Origin: a virus
Reading direction: 5' to 3' (one strand)
Length of the DNA: 36,349 nucleotides
Virus record (IMG/VR): IMGVR_UViG_3300031999_003301
Coordinates: 1-36,349 of that record
Part shown: piece by piece, positions 1-7,584 of the stretch
Position numbering within the stretch: the stretch's first letter is position 1
How the letters are laid out: each line of letters begins with the position of its first letter
Made by a program: the position numbers and the translations under genes
Notes under the pieces: generated by a model
Database searches by the model: none
Seen by the model: the letters and a program-made list of their open reading frames with translations, nothing else
Told to the model about the DNA's origin: nothing

Positions 1-93
1 TTGGCCGACACTATTACTTCCAAAGGTAGAATTTAAACTAGATGCTTTTGATGAACCACCACCAAACTGGAAATTCAAATTAAAGGCTGTCAA
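1..93 (-). CDS. Possible start of a gene running off the left edge (TTG start, partial)
   Basis: On the minus strand a frame is open from a TTG codon at 93-91 to the window edge, 31 codons. An AAGGA ribosome-binding sequence lies three bases upstream of the TTG, and in-frame stops lie just before it, so the frame cannot extend further back. The peptide is rich in Gly, Ser, Asn and Phe (it contains FQFGGGSSKASS), which resembles a phage structural protein more than random sequence. It would overlap the 3' end of the deacetylase gene by 14 bp and be transcribed after it. No ATG is available. Function is not recognised. The call rests on the ribosome-binding site and composition only; a chance frame is possible. 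Confidence 0.35.
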   Translation of the reverse strand, partial: MTAFNLNFQFGGGSSKASSLNSTFGSNSVGQ

Positions 94-727
94 TGTTCCT
101 TAAAGTTATAAATGATTCAGCGTATAATTGACCACATTCACTGCCACGTTTTTCAGCTAAATTCAAGATTCCTTTTTTAGATCTTGGGTGGGGCCACTGT
201 TGAATTTCGTCTGTATAATACTCTAAGCATTCAGTTTTCGTCATAATTTCATCTATTGATAATGGAACATAGTGATTTGGAATGAAGGTGTATTCAGGTA
301 ATTTTGGAGATTGGTCTGTTGATGATAGAATTTCACCCAAGTAGATTTTCTTTACTAAAAATGGTGCATAGACCCTTGTAGCTATTCTCAGAACTTTGAA
401 CATGTATTCGTGGTCTTGATGATTGTCTCCGTTAAAAACGGAATATAGAACATCAGGTTTGAAATTGTGTATCTCATCTTCCAATATCCGGACATTGGGT
501 ACAAAATTTCTTTCGGTTATGAAAGTGTTACAAGCTTTACCAAAACACCCCAATTTTTCTGCTACTTGTGGAAACTGATCAACTTGTTTTTGGGTTCTGG
601 GCGACATAGAAATGTCTGCCATGAAATATACAAAAACGTTGTCGTTTCTTTTTACGTGTTTCTGTATTATACCACCAAAACCAAGAACTTCGTCGTCTGG
701 ATGAGGAACTACAATCATTACATTCAT
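80..727 (-). CDS. PIG-L/LmbE-family N-deacetylase
   Basis: A 215-residue protein with the family's zinc-site motifs: PHPDDE at residues 8-13 (His9 and Asp12 as probable ligands) and DNHQDH at 101-106, supplying the third His. Family members remove N-acetyl groups from GlcNAc-type sugars or related conjugates using zinc and water; the substrate here cannot be read. I chose the ATG at 727 because PHPDDE normally sits within the first ten residues or so. Earlier in-frame Met codons would run into the divergent glycosyltransferase gene. The 28-bp gap to that gene holds a TATATATAT block, with the box start 14 bp from this ATG. The cytosolic location and a role in making an amino sugar for the neighbouring glycosyltransferases are inferences. 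Confidence 0.87.
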   Translation of the reverse strand: MNVMIVVPHPDDEVLGFGGIIQKHVKRNDNVFVYFMADISMSPRTQKQVDQFPQVAEKLGCFGKACNTFITERNFVPNVRILEDEIHNFKPDVLYSVFNGDNHQDHEYMFKVLRIATRVYAPFLVKKIYLGEILSSTDQSPKLPEYTFIPNHYVPLSIDEIMTKTECLEYYTDEIQQWPHPRSKKGILNLAEKRGSECGQLYAESFITLRNIDSL

Positions 728-732
728 AACGC

Positions 733-744
733 CTATATATATGG
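733..744. promoter_or_regulatory. Divergent TATATATA promoter box between deacetylase and GT8-like gene
   Basis: The sequence CTATATATATGG lies in the 28-bp gap between divergent start codons at 727 and 756. The TATATATA core is self-complementary, so it can be read in both directions: 14 bp from box start to the minus-strand ATG and 22 bp to the plus-strand ATG. It resembles a T4 late box (TATAAATA), and a gp55-like sigma factor is encoded in this window. Promoter activity is inferred. Confidence 0.55.
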
Positions 745-755
745 CTACATGAGTT

Positions 756-1394
756 ATGAAGGTTTTTCTAATAGACATAAGAAACAAAGAAAACGAAGAA
801 GAATATAAATTGTGTTCTGATATTCTGTTTGATTACTTCGACAAATATCACTTTGATGTTTTTGTTCTTAAAGAGAATAAACACAGAGTAAAACCATCGT
901 GGTTGAAACTGAAATGCTTTGATTACATTGATGATGATTTTGTATTATGTTGGGATATGGACCTTCTACCAAAAAAGAATTGCCCTTCCATATACAATTC
1001 ATTAGATTTCGATAAGATAAACCTTGCTGTTGATTCGAGCATTATACTTAGGAATAGAGGATTATTTGTTCCTAGCTTTAGATACAACTGTGGACTAATG
1101 GGAATACCAAGGAAATACAAAGATGCTATGGATATCGTTTTCATGTCCTATACCGATTCTAAATGGCCATCATATGAACAATATCACATAAATGAATTCT
1201 TAGCTAAGAACAATTATAAAGATGTTCATGAATTGGATAAGTCATGGAATTGTTTGTTTCATTTGCCTACTGTGCCTAATCAATACATTTTATCATCTAA
1301 CGTAGTTCACTTTTCTCAACCTTCTATGAGGAAGGAGTCAATAAAGCAATACCACGATTTGTATTTTAAGACACCAAAGGTTTCAATTTCTTAA
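756..1394 (+). CDS. Glycosyltransferase-like protein (GT8-type DxD)
   Basis: A 212-residue protein with the layout of small GT8-like nucleotide-sugar transferases. WDMDLLP carries a metal-binding DMD at residues 67-69. RYNCGLMGI resembles the family's FNSGVMLI segment. EQYHINEFL resembles the DQDxLN segment, LDKSWNCL resembles the LPxxWN segment, and a late VVHFSQP supplies a possible second metal-binding His. It would transfer a sugar from a nucleotide donor; donor and acceptor are unknown. The start follows the TATATATA gap at 733-744. Its last 29 bp overlap the 3' end of the convergent gene at 1366-2133. Family assignment is from motif order by eye, and a more distant GT-A family is possible. 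Confidence 0.62.
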   Translation: MKVFLIDIRNKENEEEYKLCSDILFDYFDKYHFDVFVLKENKHRVKPSWLKLKCFDYIDDDFVLCWDMDLLPKKNCPSIYNSLDFDKINLAVDSSIILRNRGLFVPSFRYNCGLMGIPRKYKDAMDIVFMSYTDSKWPSYEQYHINEFLAKNNYKDVHELDKSWNCLFHLPTVPNQYILSSNVVHFSQPSMRKESIKQYHDLYFKTPKVSIS

Positions 1395-2133
1395 AGAACT
1401 CTGCTCTATGAATATTTTCATTCATAAAGTTATATTTCTTTAGAATCTCAGTCTTTTCTTCATTAGAATTAGCAGCCATTAGCTTTCTAAAAAGATGCAT
1501 GTGTATAGGATGGATTGCTATGAAATCTTCTGTTATTTCATATCCTAATCCTGTAGAAATCTTTATGTCCTTTTTTATGATAGACGGGTCATTGAGAGAC
1601 ATTGCTACACGAACATCTTCCCCCAAATATGTTTCAGGAGTATTCTTGAAAAATTCTCTACCATCCTTAACAATCTTTTCACAAGCCTTTCTACTCAATA
1701 TAAACACCCCACCCTCTGCAAAGTCTAATTCAAAAGTCTTTTTCGGTCTTTTGTATTCTGGATTCTCCATTTTATACCAATGAAAATATTGGTCATACCA
1801 ATCGTGTAATTGATAGTTGTGGAAATGTCCTATGTAATCTTCCGGTGCAGTTTCATATCGTCCTACCTTTTTTACATCAAGAAAGTTATCATCATCCATT
1901 TTAAGAAGTTTTTCATTACCGGAGTTTTTCAAATGATATTCTACCAAGCAGAATGTTTTCTCTGCTAGGTTCTCATATGCCTCTTTGAAATCAAATTCGA
2001 TATATGGTTCTACCTTGTTTACATTGCCCTTACCATAAACAAAAAAGTATTCGTGTGGAGAATCTTTTAACATTTCCTTTGCTTTTCGAGCGTAGCCAAC
2101 TCGTTTATCGCAAGATGTAACGTAAATTTTCAT
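1366..2133 (-). CDS. Glycosyltransferase-like protein, GT31-like (copy 2 of tandem pair)
   Basis: A 255-residue protein with a GT31/Fringe-like motif order: KMDDDNF with the metal-binding DDD at residues 80-82, then EGGVFILSR (compare SGGGYVLS), then GEDVRV (compare the catalytic-region EDV). No signal peptide or membrane helix is seen, unlike eukaryotic GT31 enzymes. It is a diverged paralogue of the upstream gene at 2133-2990: both have a DIK segment followed by an IHPI segment near the C-terminus. Its ATG overlaps the upstream stop codon in the arrangement TAATG, which suggests coupled translation. It is the last gene of the three-gene minus-strand operon that starts at 3742. Donor and acceptor are unknown. 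Confidence 0.62.
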   Translation of the reverse strand: MKIYVTSCDKRVGYARKAKEMLKDSPHEYFFVYGKGNVNKVEPYIEFDFKEAYENLAEKTFCLVEYHLKNSGNEKLLKMDDDNFLDVKKVGRYETAPEDYIGHFHNYQLHDWYDQYFHWYKMENPEYKRPKKTFELDFAEGGVFILSRKACEKIVKDGREFFKNTPETYLGEDVRVAMSLNDPSIIKKDIKISTGLGYEITEDFIAIHPIHMHLFRKLMAANSNEEKTEILKKYNFMNENIHRAEFFKKLKPLVS

Positions 2134-2990
2134 TATCCCAATCCTATAGTTTTTTTTGAATTCAGAAACTTTATAACCGCTTCTTTAATGTCATATTCTA
2201 ATGTTTCCAAGTAGATTTTTCTCTTTAACAAATTAACACATTGATTTTTCTTGATAATTTCCATCTGTTCTTCTTCTCCTAATCCTATTAGATATGGATA
2301 TAGAGATTCATTTATTGGGTGGATGGTAAAATAATCCGAAGTAACTTGTAAATTGTTTTCTGTTATTACATCATTTACAAGTTTTATGTCGTGTTTTATT
2401 ATACTGTCGTCCCTAAGTAAATATCCAAATAGTCTATCTTCGGCATATCCTTGTGATTCAGCTAGCTTAAAATCTGATTTGTAAATGTGATTTATGGCTT
2501 TCTTGCTAAAGAAACAACATTCGCCCGTCACAAATCTAAATAGTTCCTCTTCAAACGTTCGTGGATTTATATAGATTGTTTTGTATATGTTGAAATGGTC
2601 TAACTCCAGTATTATTTTGGATGGTAGATTGCCGTAGAGGAATCTCCCAATGTAATCTTTCCCTTCTATCCACTCTTTTTTGAACTTTTCTATGTTGATT
2701 TTGGTGTCATCATCAATCTTTAAAATGAAATCGAAGTCATATTTGTCGTTAATTCTTTTGTAAGCTTCCAGAAATTTCAAATGAAGGTTGGTGTATTTTT
2801 CATCTACATCCACAACCATTGTCTCAAATGGAATATTCGATGTGTCGCCACCTCGACCAAACACAAATATCGGTATTAATTCTATGGGCCGCCAGCCGGA
2901 GGGCGCTAAAGACCATTTAAGGTTGTCAATCTGATTCTTAATTCTCTGTTTGTTTTGATTACAACAGGGTATTACCAAAATTATTTTCAT
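2133..2990 (-). CDS. Glycosyltransferase-like protein, GT31-like (copy 1 of tandem pair)
   Basis: A 285-residue protein with YTNLHLKFLEAYKRI before LKIDDDTKI, where the metal-binding DDD is at residues 93-95. TGECCFFSKKA and YAEDRLFG follow, again matching the GT31 order. The C-terminal ITE...IHPI segment is shared with the next gene, so the two are tandem paralogues. The start ATG overlaps the stop of the gene at 2987-3742 in the arrangement ATGA. A GC-rich stretch at 2886-2906 encodes a short PSGWRP segment that has no counterpart in the paralogue. A cytosolic sugar transferase is the best reading; specificity is unknown. Confidence 0.62.
   Translation of the reverse strand: MKIILVIPCCNQNKQRIKNQIDNLKWSLAPSGWRPIELIPIFVFGRGGDTSNIPFETMVVDVDEKYTNLHLKFLEAYKRINDKYDFDFILKIDDDTKINIEKFKKEWIEGKDYIGRFLYGNLPSKIILELDHFNIYKTIYINPRTFEEELFRFVTGECCFFSKKAINHIYKSDFKLAESQGYAEDRLFGYLLRDDSIIKHDIKLVNDVITENNLQVTSDYFTIHPINESLYPYLIGLGEEEQMEIIKKNQCVNLLKRKIYLETLEYDIKEAVIKFLNSKKTIGLG
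2886..2906. repeat. GC-rich hairpin-forming stretch inside a GT gene
   Basis: A run of about 21 bases that is far richer in G and C than its surroundings. It can form a short CGCC/GGCG stem. It is in frame within the glycosyltransferase gene and adds residues absent from the neighbouring paralogue. It may be a small palindromic insertion, but chance is possible. Confidence 0.35.
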
Positions 2991-3742
2991 AGTTTTTCGA
3001 TGAAATCTTTATCATCGGTAGCAGTAAAATAAACACTTACCTTACCACTCTTTGTTTTACCAACATACCACACAGGTTTACTATGTTCAAGCAAAAACTC
3101 CACCACCTTTTTATAGGTTTTCTTTGTTTCTTCACCTAAATGTCCTAAATCAGGTTCAGTAAATTTAGGGAATTCATAAATCAAATTGACTTTGAAATCT
3201 TTGTCATCTGTATAATAACACTCCAAACATTCTAGTTCTAAAACATTGGCTTCCATTTTAGTAAATGCTAATACCTTTTCCATATCATTTTTATCTTCTA
3301 TATAGAGGTAGTATTTCTTTGCAACCTTTTTCTTCGTGTATTCGTATGAAATACCACCATCAGGATGTTTATATTCCAACAAACTTATTAGAATTGGTGG
3401 TTTCGGCATCATCACAAATGGAGTTTTTTTACCAAATTTAACATGAAAATATTGAGTTTCGTTTTTATCAAGTTTGAGTCCAAGAGCTAACGAAGATTTT
3501 ATAGAACGGTCCCAAAACTGAGATACCATCTTGAATGATTCAATTTCGGGAAGGAATTCCGACAATAATTCATCGGATGGTATTTCTTTCAGTTCGTAGT
3601 AATTTTTGAATTGAATGTTGTTTCCATATACAGTGAATCCCATCAAGTTAGAATATGCTAAACTATAATAGTTTATGCCTATAACCCTTTTAATATAACC
3701 AATGAATGTCAAGCTTTTCTCATTTTTTATTAATTCAATCAT
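2987..3742 (-). CDS. Unrecognised 251-residue protein, first gene of GT31 operon
   Basis: I do not recognise this protein. It is mixed alpha/beta in character, rich in Lys, Tyr and Glu, with no signal peptide and no membrane helix. Notable pieces are PFVMMPKPPILIS in the middle, ECLECYYTDDKDF later, and a late WYVGKTKSGKVSVYFT segment that reads like two paired beta strands. I chose the ATG at 742 bases past 3000 (3742) over the ATG at 3763 because the later start abuts the palindrome ATATACGTATAT, as other island genes abut TATATAT boxes. Its stop overlaps the next start (ATGA), so it is probably co-translated with the two GT31-like genes and may act with them. Confidence 0.7.
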   Translation of the reverse strand: MIELIKNEKSLTFIGYIKRVIGINYYSLAYSNLMGFTVYGNNIQFKNYYELKEIPSDELLSEFLPEIESFKMVSQFWDRSIKSSLALGLKLDKNETQYFHVKFGKKTPFVMMPKPPILISLLEYKHPDGGISYEYTKKKVAKKYYLYIEDKNDMEKVLAFTKMEANVLELECLECYYTDDKDFKVNLIYEFPKFTEPDLGHLGEETKKTYKKVVEFLLEHSKPVWYVGKTKSGKVSVYFTATDDKDFIEKL

Positions 3743-3752
3743 ATACGTATAT
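3741..3752. promoter_or_regulatory. Palindrome ATATACGTATAT at a divergent junction
   Basis: A perfect 12-bp palindrome whose left end forms part of the start codon of the minus-strand gene at 3742. It occupies the same place as the TATATAT blocks at the other divergent junctions of the island but has CG at its centre. It may be a variant promoter box or an operator. Confidence 0.4.
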
Positions 3753-3793
3753 CTATCAAACACCCCAAATATAACTGATTTTTTAATTTTACT

Positions 3794-5011
3794 GTGAGTG
3801 ATAAATGCAAAATATGTCTGTTACCTTGGAGTCATCTTTTTTATGGGTCCGATGGCAATGTTTATCCTTGTTGTAAACTAGAGGGCAAGAATAGCAAGTA
3901 TGTAGTGGGTAAAAGTACCGATAGTGTAGATACTCTGTGGAATTCTCCTGTATTAAAAGAATTGAGAAAAAGTTTCATGGAACAAAAAATCACGGATGCT
4001 TGTAATACACAATGTTTCAATAGTATCAATTCTTTAAATATTTACGTTTCCCAGGCAGACAATAACAGAAAAGAGCAGTGGTTTTCTGAAACTGCTCCTG
4101 ATGGAACATTTAGAAAGAACTTCACCGTCTGGAATTTAGTGGCATCAAATCTTTGCAATTACAAATGTGCTTATTGTAGTATATTGTTGAGTAGTAGGTT
4201 TTATGAAGATAAAGACATATTAAGTGTAATTCCAAAGCACTCCAGTCAGAGGGAGATAACACAACAACACTACAAAGCTTTTGAAAGCAAAGAACAGATG
4301 TTAAAATTATTCAAAGAGAATATTGACATGATAGAAAAAATTTATTTCGCCGGTGGTGAAACACATCTACAAGATGGATACAACGAAATGTTTGAAATGT
4401 TAATAGAAACTGGAAAAACGGATATTTATTTTGAATATTATACCAACATGAGTGGGTTCCATTATAAGGGAAAGAATGTGTTGGAACTGATAGAGCAATT
4501 TCCTAATGGACACATAGTTGGTAGTGTTGATACTATGGGTAAAAGGGCAGAATACATTAGATATGGAACAATTTGGAGTAATGTTGAGAAACAAAGAGAG
4601 TTTATGCTTACCAAGCATCCAAAAGTCAATTTCATATTACAGCCTGTTATATCAAATATGAACATCTACACTTTACCAGACTTTCATCTTGATTGGTTTA
4701 ACAAAGGATTTGTAAGGAAAGATAATGTTCGTTACATACCACTGGAAGAACCAGAGGAAATGAATATTACCGTTATGCCTGTGAAATTAAAGGATGATGT
4801 TTCAAGGAAATATGAAGGATATTTAGTGTGGTTATCAAAAGAAAAAAGCACGGAAGTAAATAAAGTGACACCTGTAGAGAAGGTTAATATGTTTTTGGCA
4901 GAAATGAGAAAACCATCAATCAGAACAGAAGACGAATTCAAACTTTTCGTAGCAAAACAGAATATTACAAGAAAGTTAAAATTCAAGGAGATTTTTACGG
5001 AGTTCGCTTAA
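3794..5011 (+). CDS. Radical SAM protein with N-terminal twitch-type cluster domain
   Basis: A 405-residue protein. The radical SAM core begins with CNYKCAYC (Cys121, Cys125, Cys128), which binds the 4Fe-4S cluster that cleaves SAM; FAGGET follows as the GGE-type SAM-binding motif. An auxiliary-cluster domain precedes the core instead of following it: Cys8 in CLLPW, PCC at 25-27, and Cys70 and Cys74, the arrangement seen in twitch-domain radical SAM proteins. The start is GTG at 3794, because no ATG is in frame before the N-terminal cysteines. Its stop overlaps the convergent stop of the next gene in the four bases TTAA. The substrate is unknown; enzymes of this kind oxidise or cross-link peptides or act on sugars. 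Confidence 0.85.
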   Translation: MSDKCKICLLPWSHLFYGSDGNVYPCCKLEGKNSKYVVGKSTDSVDTLWNSPVLKELRKSFMEQKITDACNTQCFNSINSLNIYVSQADNNRKEQWFSETAPDGTFRKNFTVWNLVASNLCNYKCAYCSILLSSRFYEDKDILSVIPKHSSQREITQQHYKAFESKEQMLKLFKENIDMIEKIYFAGGETHLQDGYNEMFEMLIETGKTDIYFEYYTNMSGFHYKGKNVLELIEQFPNGHIVGSVDTMGKRAEYIRYGTIWSNVEKQREFMLTKHPKVNFILQPVISNMNIYTLPDFHLDWFNKGFVRKDNVRYIPLEEPEEMNITVMPVKLKDDVSRKYEGYLVWLSKEKSTEVNKVTPVEKVNMFLAEMRKPSIRTEDEFKLFVAKQNITRKLKFKEIFTEFA

Positions 5012-6009
5012 GCAAATTGTTTAGACTCAAATAAGAATTTAGTGTGATAATCCTTCAAATACTTTGCTTTGAAATGTTCTCCGTCTCTTAGGAATTCAAA
5101 GTCTTTCATTCCAACCGTCCAACTGAAAATGCAGTTACTTAGATAAGATTTTCCAGCTTCTATATCAACATCTTCAAGTGTTGCATAATCTTTTTCGGTT
5201 AAAGGCATACTACCTATTTGTTGGTGCATTTGTGCTTTACCTGAACATCCCAAACACCACTTACAACCTTCCAACATTTCTTTCTTATCCAAGTATTCGT
5301 TCATCTTTTCTTGTGTTAGGTTTTCATCAATTGCGATTGAATCAAGTTCTGGATTTTTCATATGTTCAAATGGTTCTTTAACCAAATGTTCATGAGCTTT
5401 CAAGAAATTGTATTTTTTTCTTGTAGCATAACACTTGTATAGGCGACCATTGAACATAGCAAGACCGTGTTCATAGGTGGTAGCAAAGCAATTTTTATAG
5501 ACCTGTTTCAAAATTTCCGGGTCTTTATGGCTCTCAATTAGATTGGTCTTTAGGAACATTCTTATTCTACAAGCTACAACATCCAATTCAGGAAACTTTG
5601 TTCTAATATCTTTTACGTTTTTTCTTATGAGTTCTAACTGGTCATCTTTTAAACTATAAACGCTGACACGCAACCTGTCAATTGTTGTAAACAGCTTGTC
5701 TGGTGCTTTATGTAATAAGATGCCATTCGTAAACATTGTGATATGATTACTGACTTTGAGAGATTTTATGAGTTTAGCATATTCAAGAACACGTTTGTTC
5801 ATTAGTGGTTCTCCACCGACCATTCTAAATGCTTCGATGTGTATGAACTTGCTAAGTATGTTTAAATCCCTCTCAAACGATTCGTATGAGTATTGCTCAT
5901 CTGATGGAGTGAAGAATGGTGAATTGTGGGTACATTGAACACAGCTTAGATTACAATGTTCGGTTAGGTCTAATTCTAAGTCTGTTACGTATCTTTTTTC
6001 CACAGGCAT
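5008..6009 (-). CDS. Radical SAM protein with SPASM-like C-terminal cysteines
   Basis: A 333-residue protein. CNLSCVQC (Cys19, Cys23, Cys26) is the radical SAM cluster site and MVGGEPL at 63-69 the SAM-binding motif. Auxiliary-cluster cysteines follow at 174, 193, 249, 252 and 255 (CKWCLGC), as in SPASM proteins. The ATG at 6009 is formed by the last base of a TATATATA block, so a transcript from that box would be leaderless or would start inside the gene. A GTG two codons further in (6003) is an alternative start. The divergent aminotransferase starts only 13 bp away. The reaction is unknown. It is clearly different in sequence from the other three radical SAM proteins here. Confidence 0.86.
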   Translation of the reverse strand: MPVEKRYVTDLELDLTEHCNLSCVQCTHNSPFFTPSDEQYSYESFERDLNILSKFIHIEAFRMVGGEPLMNKRVLEYAKLIKSLKVSNHITMFTNGILLHKAPDKLFTTIDRLRVSVYSLKDDQLELIRKNVKDIRTKFPELDVVACRIRMFLKTNLIESHKDPEILKQVYKNCFATTYEHGLAMFNGRLYKCYATRKKYNFLKAHEHLVKEPFEHMKNPELDSIAIDENLTQEKMNEYLDKKEMLEGCKWCLGCSGKAQMHQQIGSMPLTEKDYATLEDVDIEAGKSYLSNCIFSWTVGMKDFEFLRDGEHFKAKYLKDYHTKFLFESKQFA

Positions 6010-6017
6010 ATATATAG
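6007..6017. promoter_or_regulatory. Divergent TATATATA box between radical SAM and aminotransferase genes
   Basis: CATATATATAG fills most of the 13-bp gap between divergent start codons at 6009 and 6023. The self-complementary core 6009-6016 is 14 bp from the aminotransferase ATG and runs directly into the radical SAM start codon. Likely a late promoter used in both directions. Confidence 0.55.
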
Positions 6018-6022
6018 ACGTT

Positions 6023-6979
6023 ATGGATTTACTAAAACGAGAACAATTGTTCAAGATGGGTTATTATAACCTTGATAGAAACGAAAACCTAGACAAGATT
6101 TATTTGGAACAGTTAGATGACATATTCAAAAAATGTTCGTCACTGGTTTCTGTTTACCCAGATTATCCCAAATTTACCTTGCGTATGGCATCATTTTTTA
6201 GTGTGTCACCACAGGAGATTCTTCCTGTGTGTGGATGTACAGAAGCAATAAAAATAGCCGCAGATTGTTTCATAGATACGGGCGCTGATGTATTGGTTCT
6301 AGCACCAACATATGAGTCGGCTATAACCTATTTCAAATTGCTGGATGCTCACCTACACTATCTACCATATTGGTCTGATATGGACAGGATTAAGTTCTAT
6401 ATCGCCAAGAATAACATCAAATTTGTTTATTTGTGTAATCCAAACAACCCCACAGGCACATACTACACATGTGAGCAGTTGAGAGAATTATCTTCATGCG
6501 AAACGGTTATATTCATAGATGAATCCTATTTTGAGTTTTGTGATTCCACAGCTATACCGTTGATAAAATCCACCGACAATTTCATTATTGGAAGAAGCTT
6601 TAGTAAAGCTTGGGGTCTTGCTGGTCTTAGAACCGGCGTTCTTATTTCTAACAAGGAAATGTTAGAGGAATTGTCCACCTACAAATTGAAAGCATCAACC
6701 AATTCATTAGCTGTGAAAGTGGTTTCTGAGTTGATGGATAATTACAAGATGATTTCCGATTCCGTAAGTAGAATAAAGGTGGGCAATGATTATATGCGAA
6801 GATTGTTCAAGAGCAAAGGATACACCGTATATAACGAACCAAACGTCAATTTTCTAACGTGCGATATACCGTCGGCGGATTTAGACGCCATCAGAGTGTT
6901 ACACAAGGTTGTAGATGGAAAACAATGTATTACTGTTGTTCCTGCTGACCAGGCAGAAAAAATCTTTAAATTTCAGTAA
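6023..6979 (+). CDS. PLP-dependent aminotransferase, HisC/CobD-like (class I fold)
   Basis: A 318-residue fold-type I PLP enzyme. Motifs in order: LDRNEN near residue 17, YPDYPK at 45-50, CGCTEAI around 70 (compare GxxEAI), NPNNPTG at 139-145, DESYFEF from 166, and SFSKAWGLAGLRTG from 192. Lys195 would hold PLP and Arg203 would contact its phosphate. The family includes histidinol-phosphate aminotransferase and the CobD decarboxylase. The protein is about 30-40 residues shorter than usual, mainly near the C-terminus. The final motif reads CITVV where relatives have RITVG, so the substrate-carboxylate arginine appears to be Cys302. A changed amino donor or acceptor, or a lyase/decarboxylase role, is therefore possible. 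The last 14 bp overlap the convergent GT29-like gene. Confidence 0.85.
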   Translation: MDLLKREQLFKMGYYNLDRNENLDKIYLEQLDDIFKKCSSLVSVYPDYPKFTLRMASFFSVSPQEILPVCGCTEAIKIAADCFIDTGADVLVLAPTYESAITYFKLLDAHLHYLPYWSDMDRIKFYIAKNNIKFVYLCNPNNPTGTYYTCEQLRELSSCETVIFIDESYFEFCDSTAIPLIKSTDNFIIGRSFSKAWGLAGLRTGVLISNKEMLEELSTYKLKASTNSLAVKVVSELMDNYKMISDSVSRIKVGNDYMRRLFKSKGYTVYNEPNVNFLTCDIPSADLDAIRVLHKVVDGKQCITVVPADQAEKIFKFQ

Positions 6980-7562
6980 TTCTTTTGCCGTTGATTAACT
7001 CTTTTATCTTGTTTCTTTCGATTAGGTATGGGTGTCCATCGGTGTAGTTTTGTGTTCTAGCAAACCTGTCTGCCATACCAACGTCATCCCAATACCATCC
7101 ACTAGACAAAAAGTTGTCAAATCCGGTTATATAAATTGGAACGTTGAAACGGTCTAAACAATACAGAATCGTTCTCATTCCAGTTGAATAATTTTGGTCA
7201 AACTTAAAATCATCCATAAACAAGTAAAGTATTTCTACCTTTGATGAATCTATTTTTGGCGGAGTATAGATTCTAAAAAATGATTCTTTGAGTTCTTCTA
7301 GTTTTCCTTTTACTTCTGGATGTTTCTCTATAGCTTCTTTGAAGTTTTGTTCACAAATGGATAATCTATTCAAATCTGTAAGGTCTATGTATTTGATATA
7401 TCTCGGTGAACAAGAATAAATGTCGGTTCTGGTTCCAACGTAATCTTCAAATCCTTCTATTTTGAAATTGTTAATGCGGACCACCGTTGACGAATCTACG
7501 AATTCTCTTTTCTTCGCTTTCAACACTCCTTTTCCGTTGCCTATAATAACGATTCGGTCCAT
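6966..7562 (-). CDS. GT29-like sialyltransferase-type glycosyltransferase
   Basis: A 198-residue protein carrying the ordered sialylmotifs of GT29. The L-type motif is IVIIGNGKGVL, then VDSSTVVRINNF, then GFEDYVGTRTD (residues 4-47). The S-type motif is YSTGMRTILYCL then IYITGFD (125-149). A final H(4)E motif is formed by His177 and Glu182. Animal GT29 enzymes use CMP-sialic acid with that late His as base. This version is shorter than the animal enzymes and lacks a membrane anchor. Whether the donor is a CMP-sugar is unknown, and I see no sialic-acid synthesis genes here. The ATG at 7562 was chosen because it immediately precedes the first motif strand and lies 16 bp from a TATATAT box; an upstream Met at 7607 would overlap the divergent gene. 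Confidence 0.75.
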   Translation of the reverse strand: MDRIVIIGNGKGVLKAKKREFVDSSTVVRINNFKIEGFEDYVGTRTDIYSCSPRYIKYIDLTDLNRLSICEQNFKEAIEKHPEVKGKLEELKESFFRIYTPPKIDSSKVEILYLFMDDFKFDQNYSTGMRTILYCLDRFNVPIYITGFDNFLSSGWYWDDVGMADRFARTQNYTDGHPYLIERNKIKELINGKRITEI

Positions 7563-7570
7563 AATACACT

Positions 7571-7580
7571 CATATATATC
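7571..7580. promoter_or_regulatory. Divergent TATATAT box between GT29-like and radical SAM genes
   Basis: CATATATATC lies in the 22-bp gap between divergent start codons at 7562 and 7585. Box start to ATG is about 16 bp on the minus strand and 12 bp on the plus strand. Same type as the blocks at 733, 6007 and 9840. Promoter role inferred. Confidence 0.55.
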
Positions 7581-7584
7581 CACT

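Noticed and set aside
467-808. 113-residue plus-strand frame opposite the deacetylase
   Set aside because: Antisense to a gene with clear PIG-L motifs; no motif of its own.
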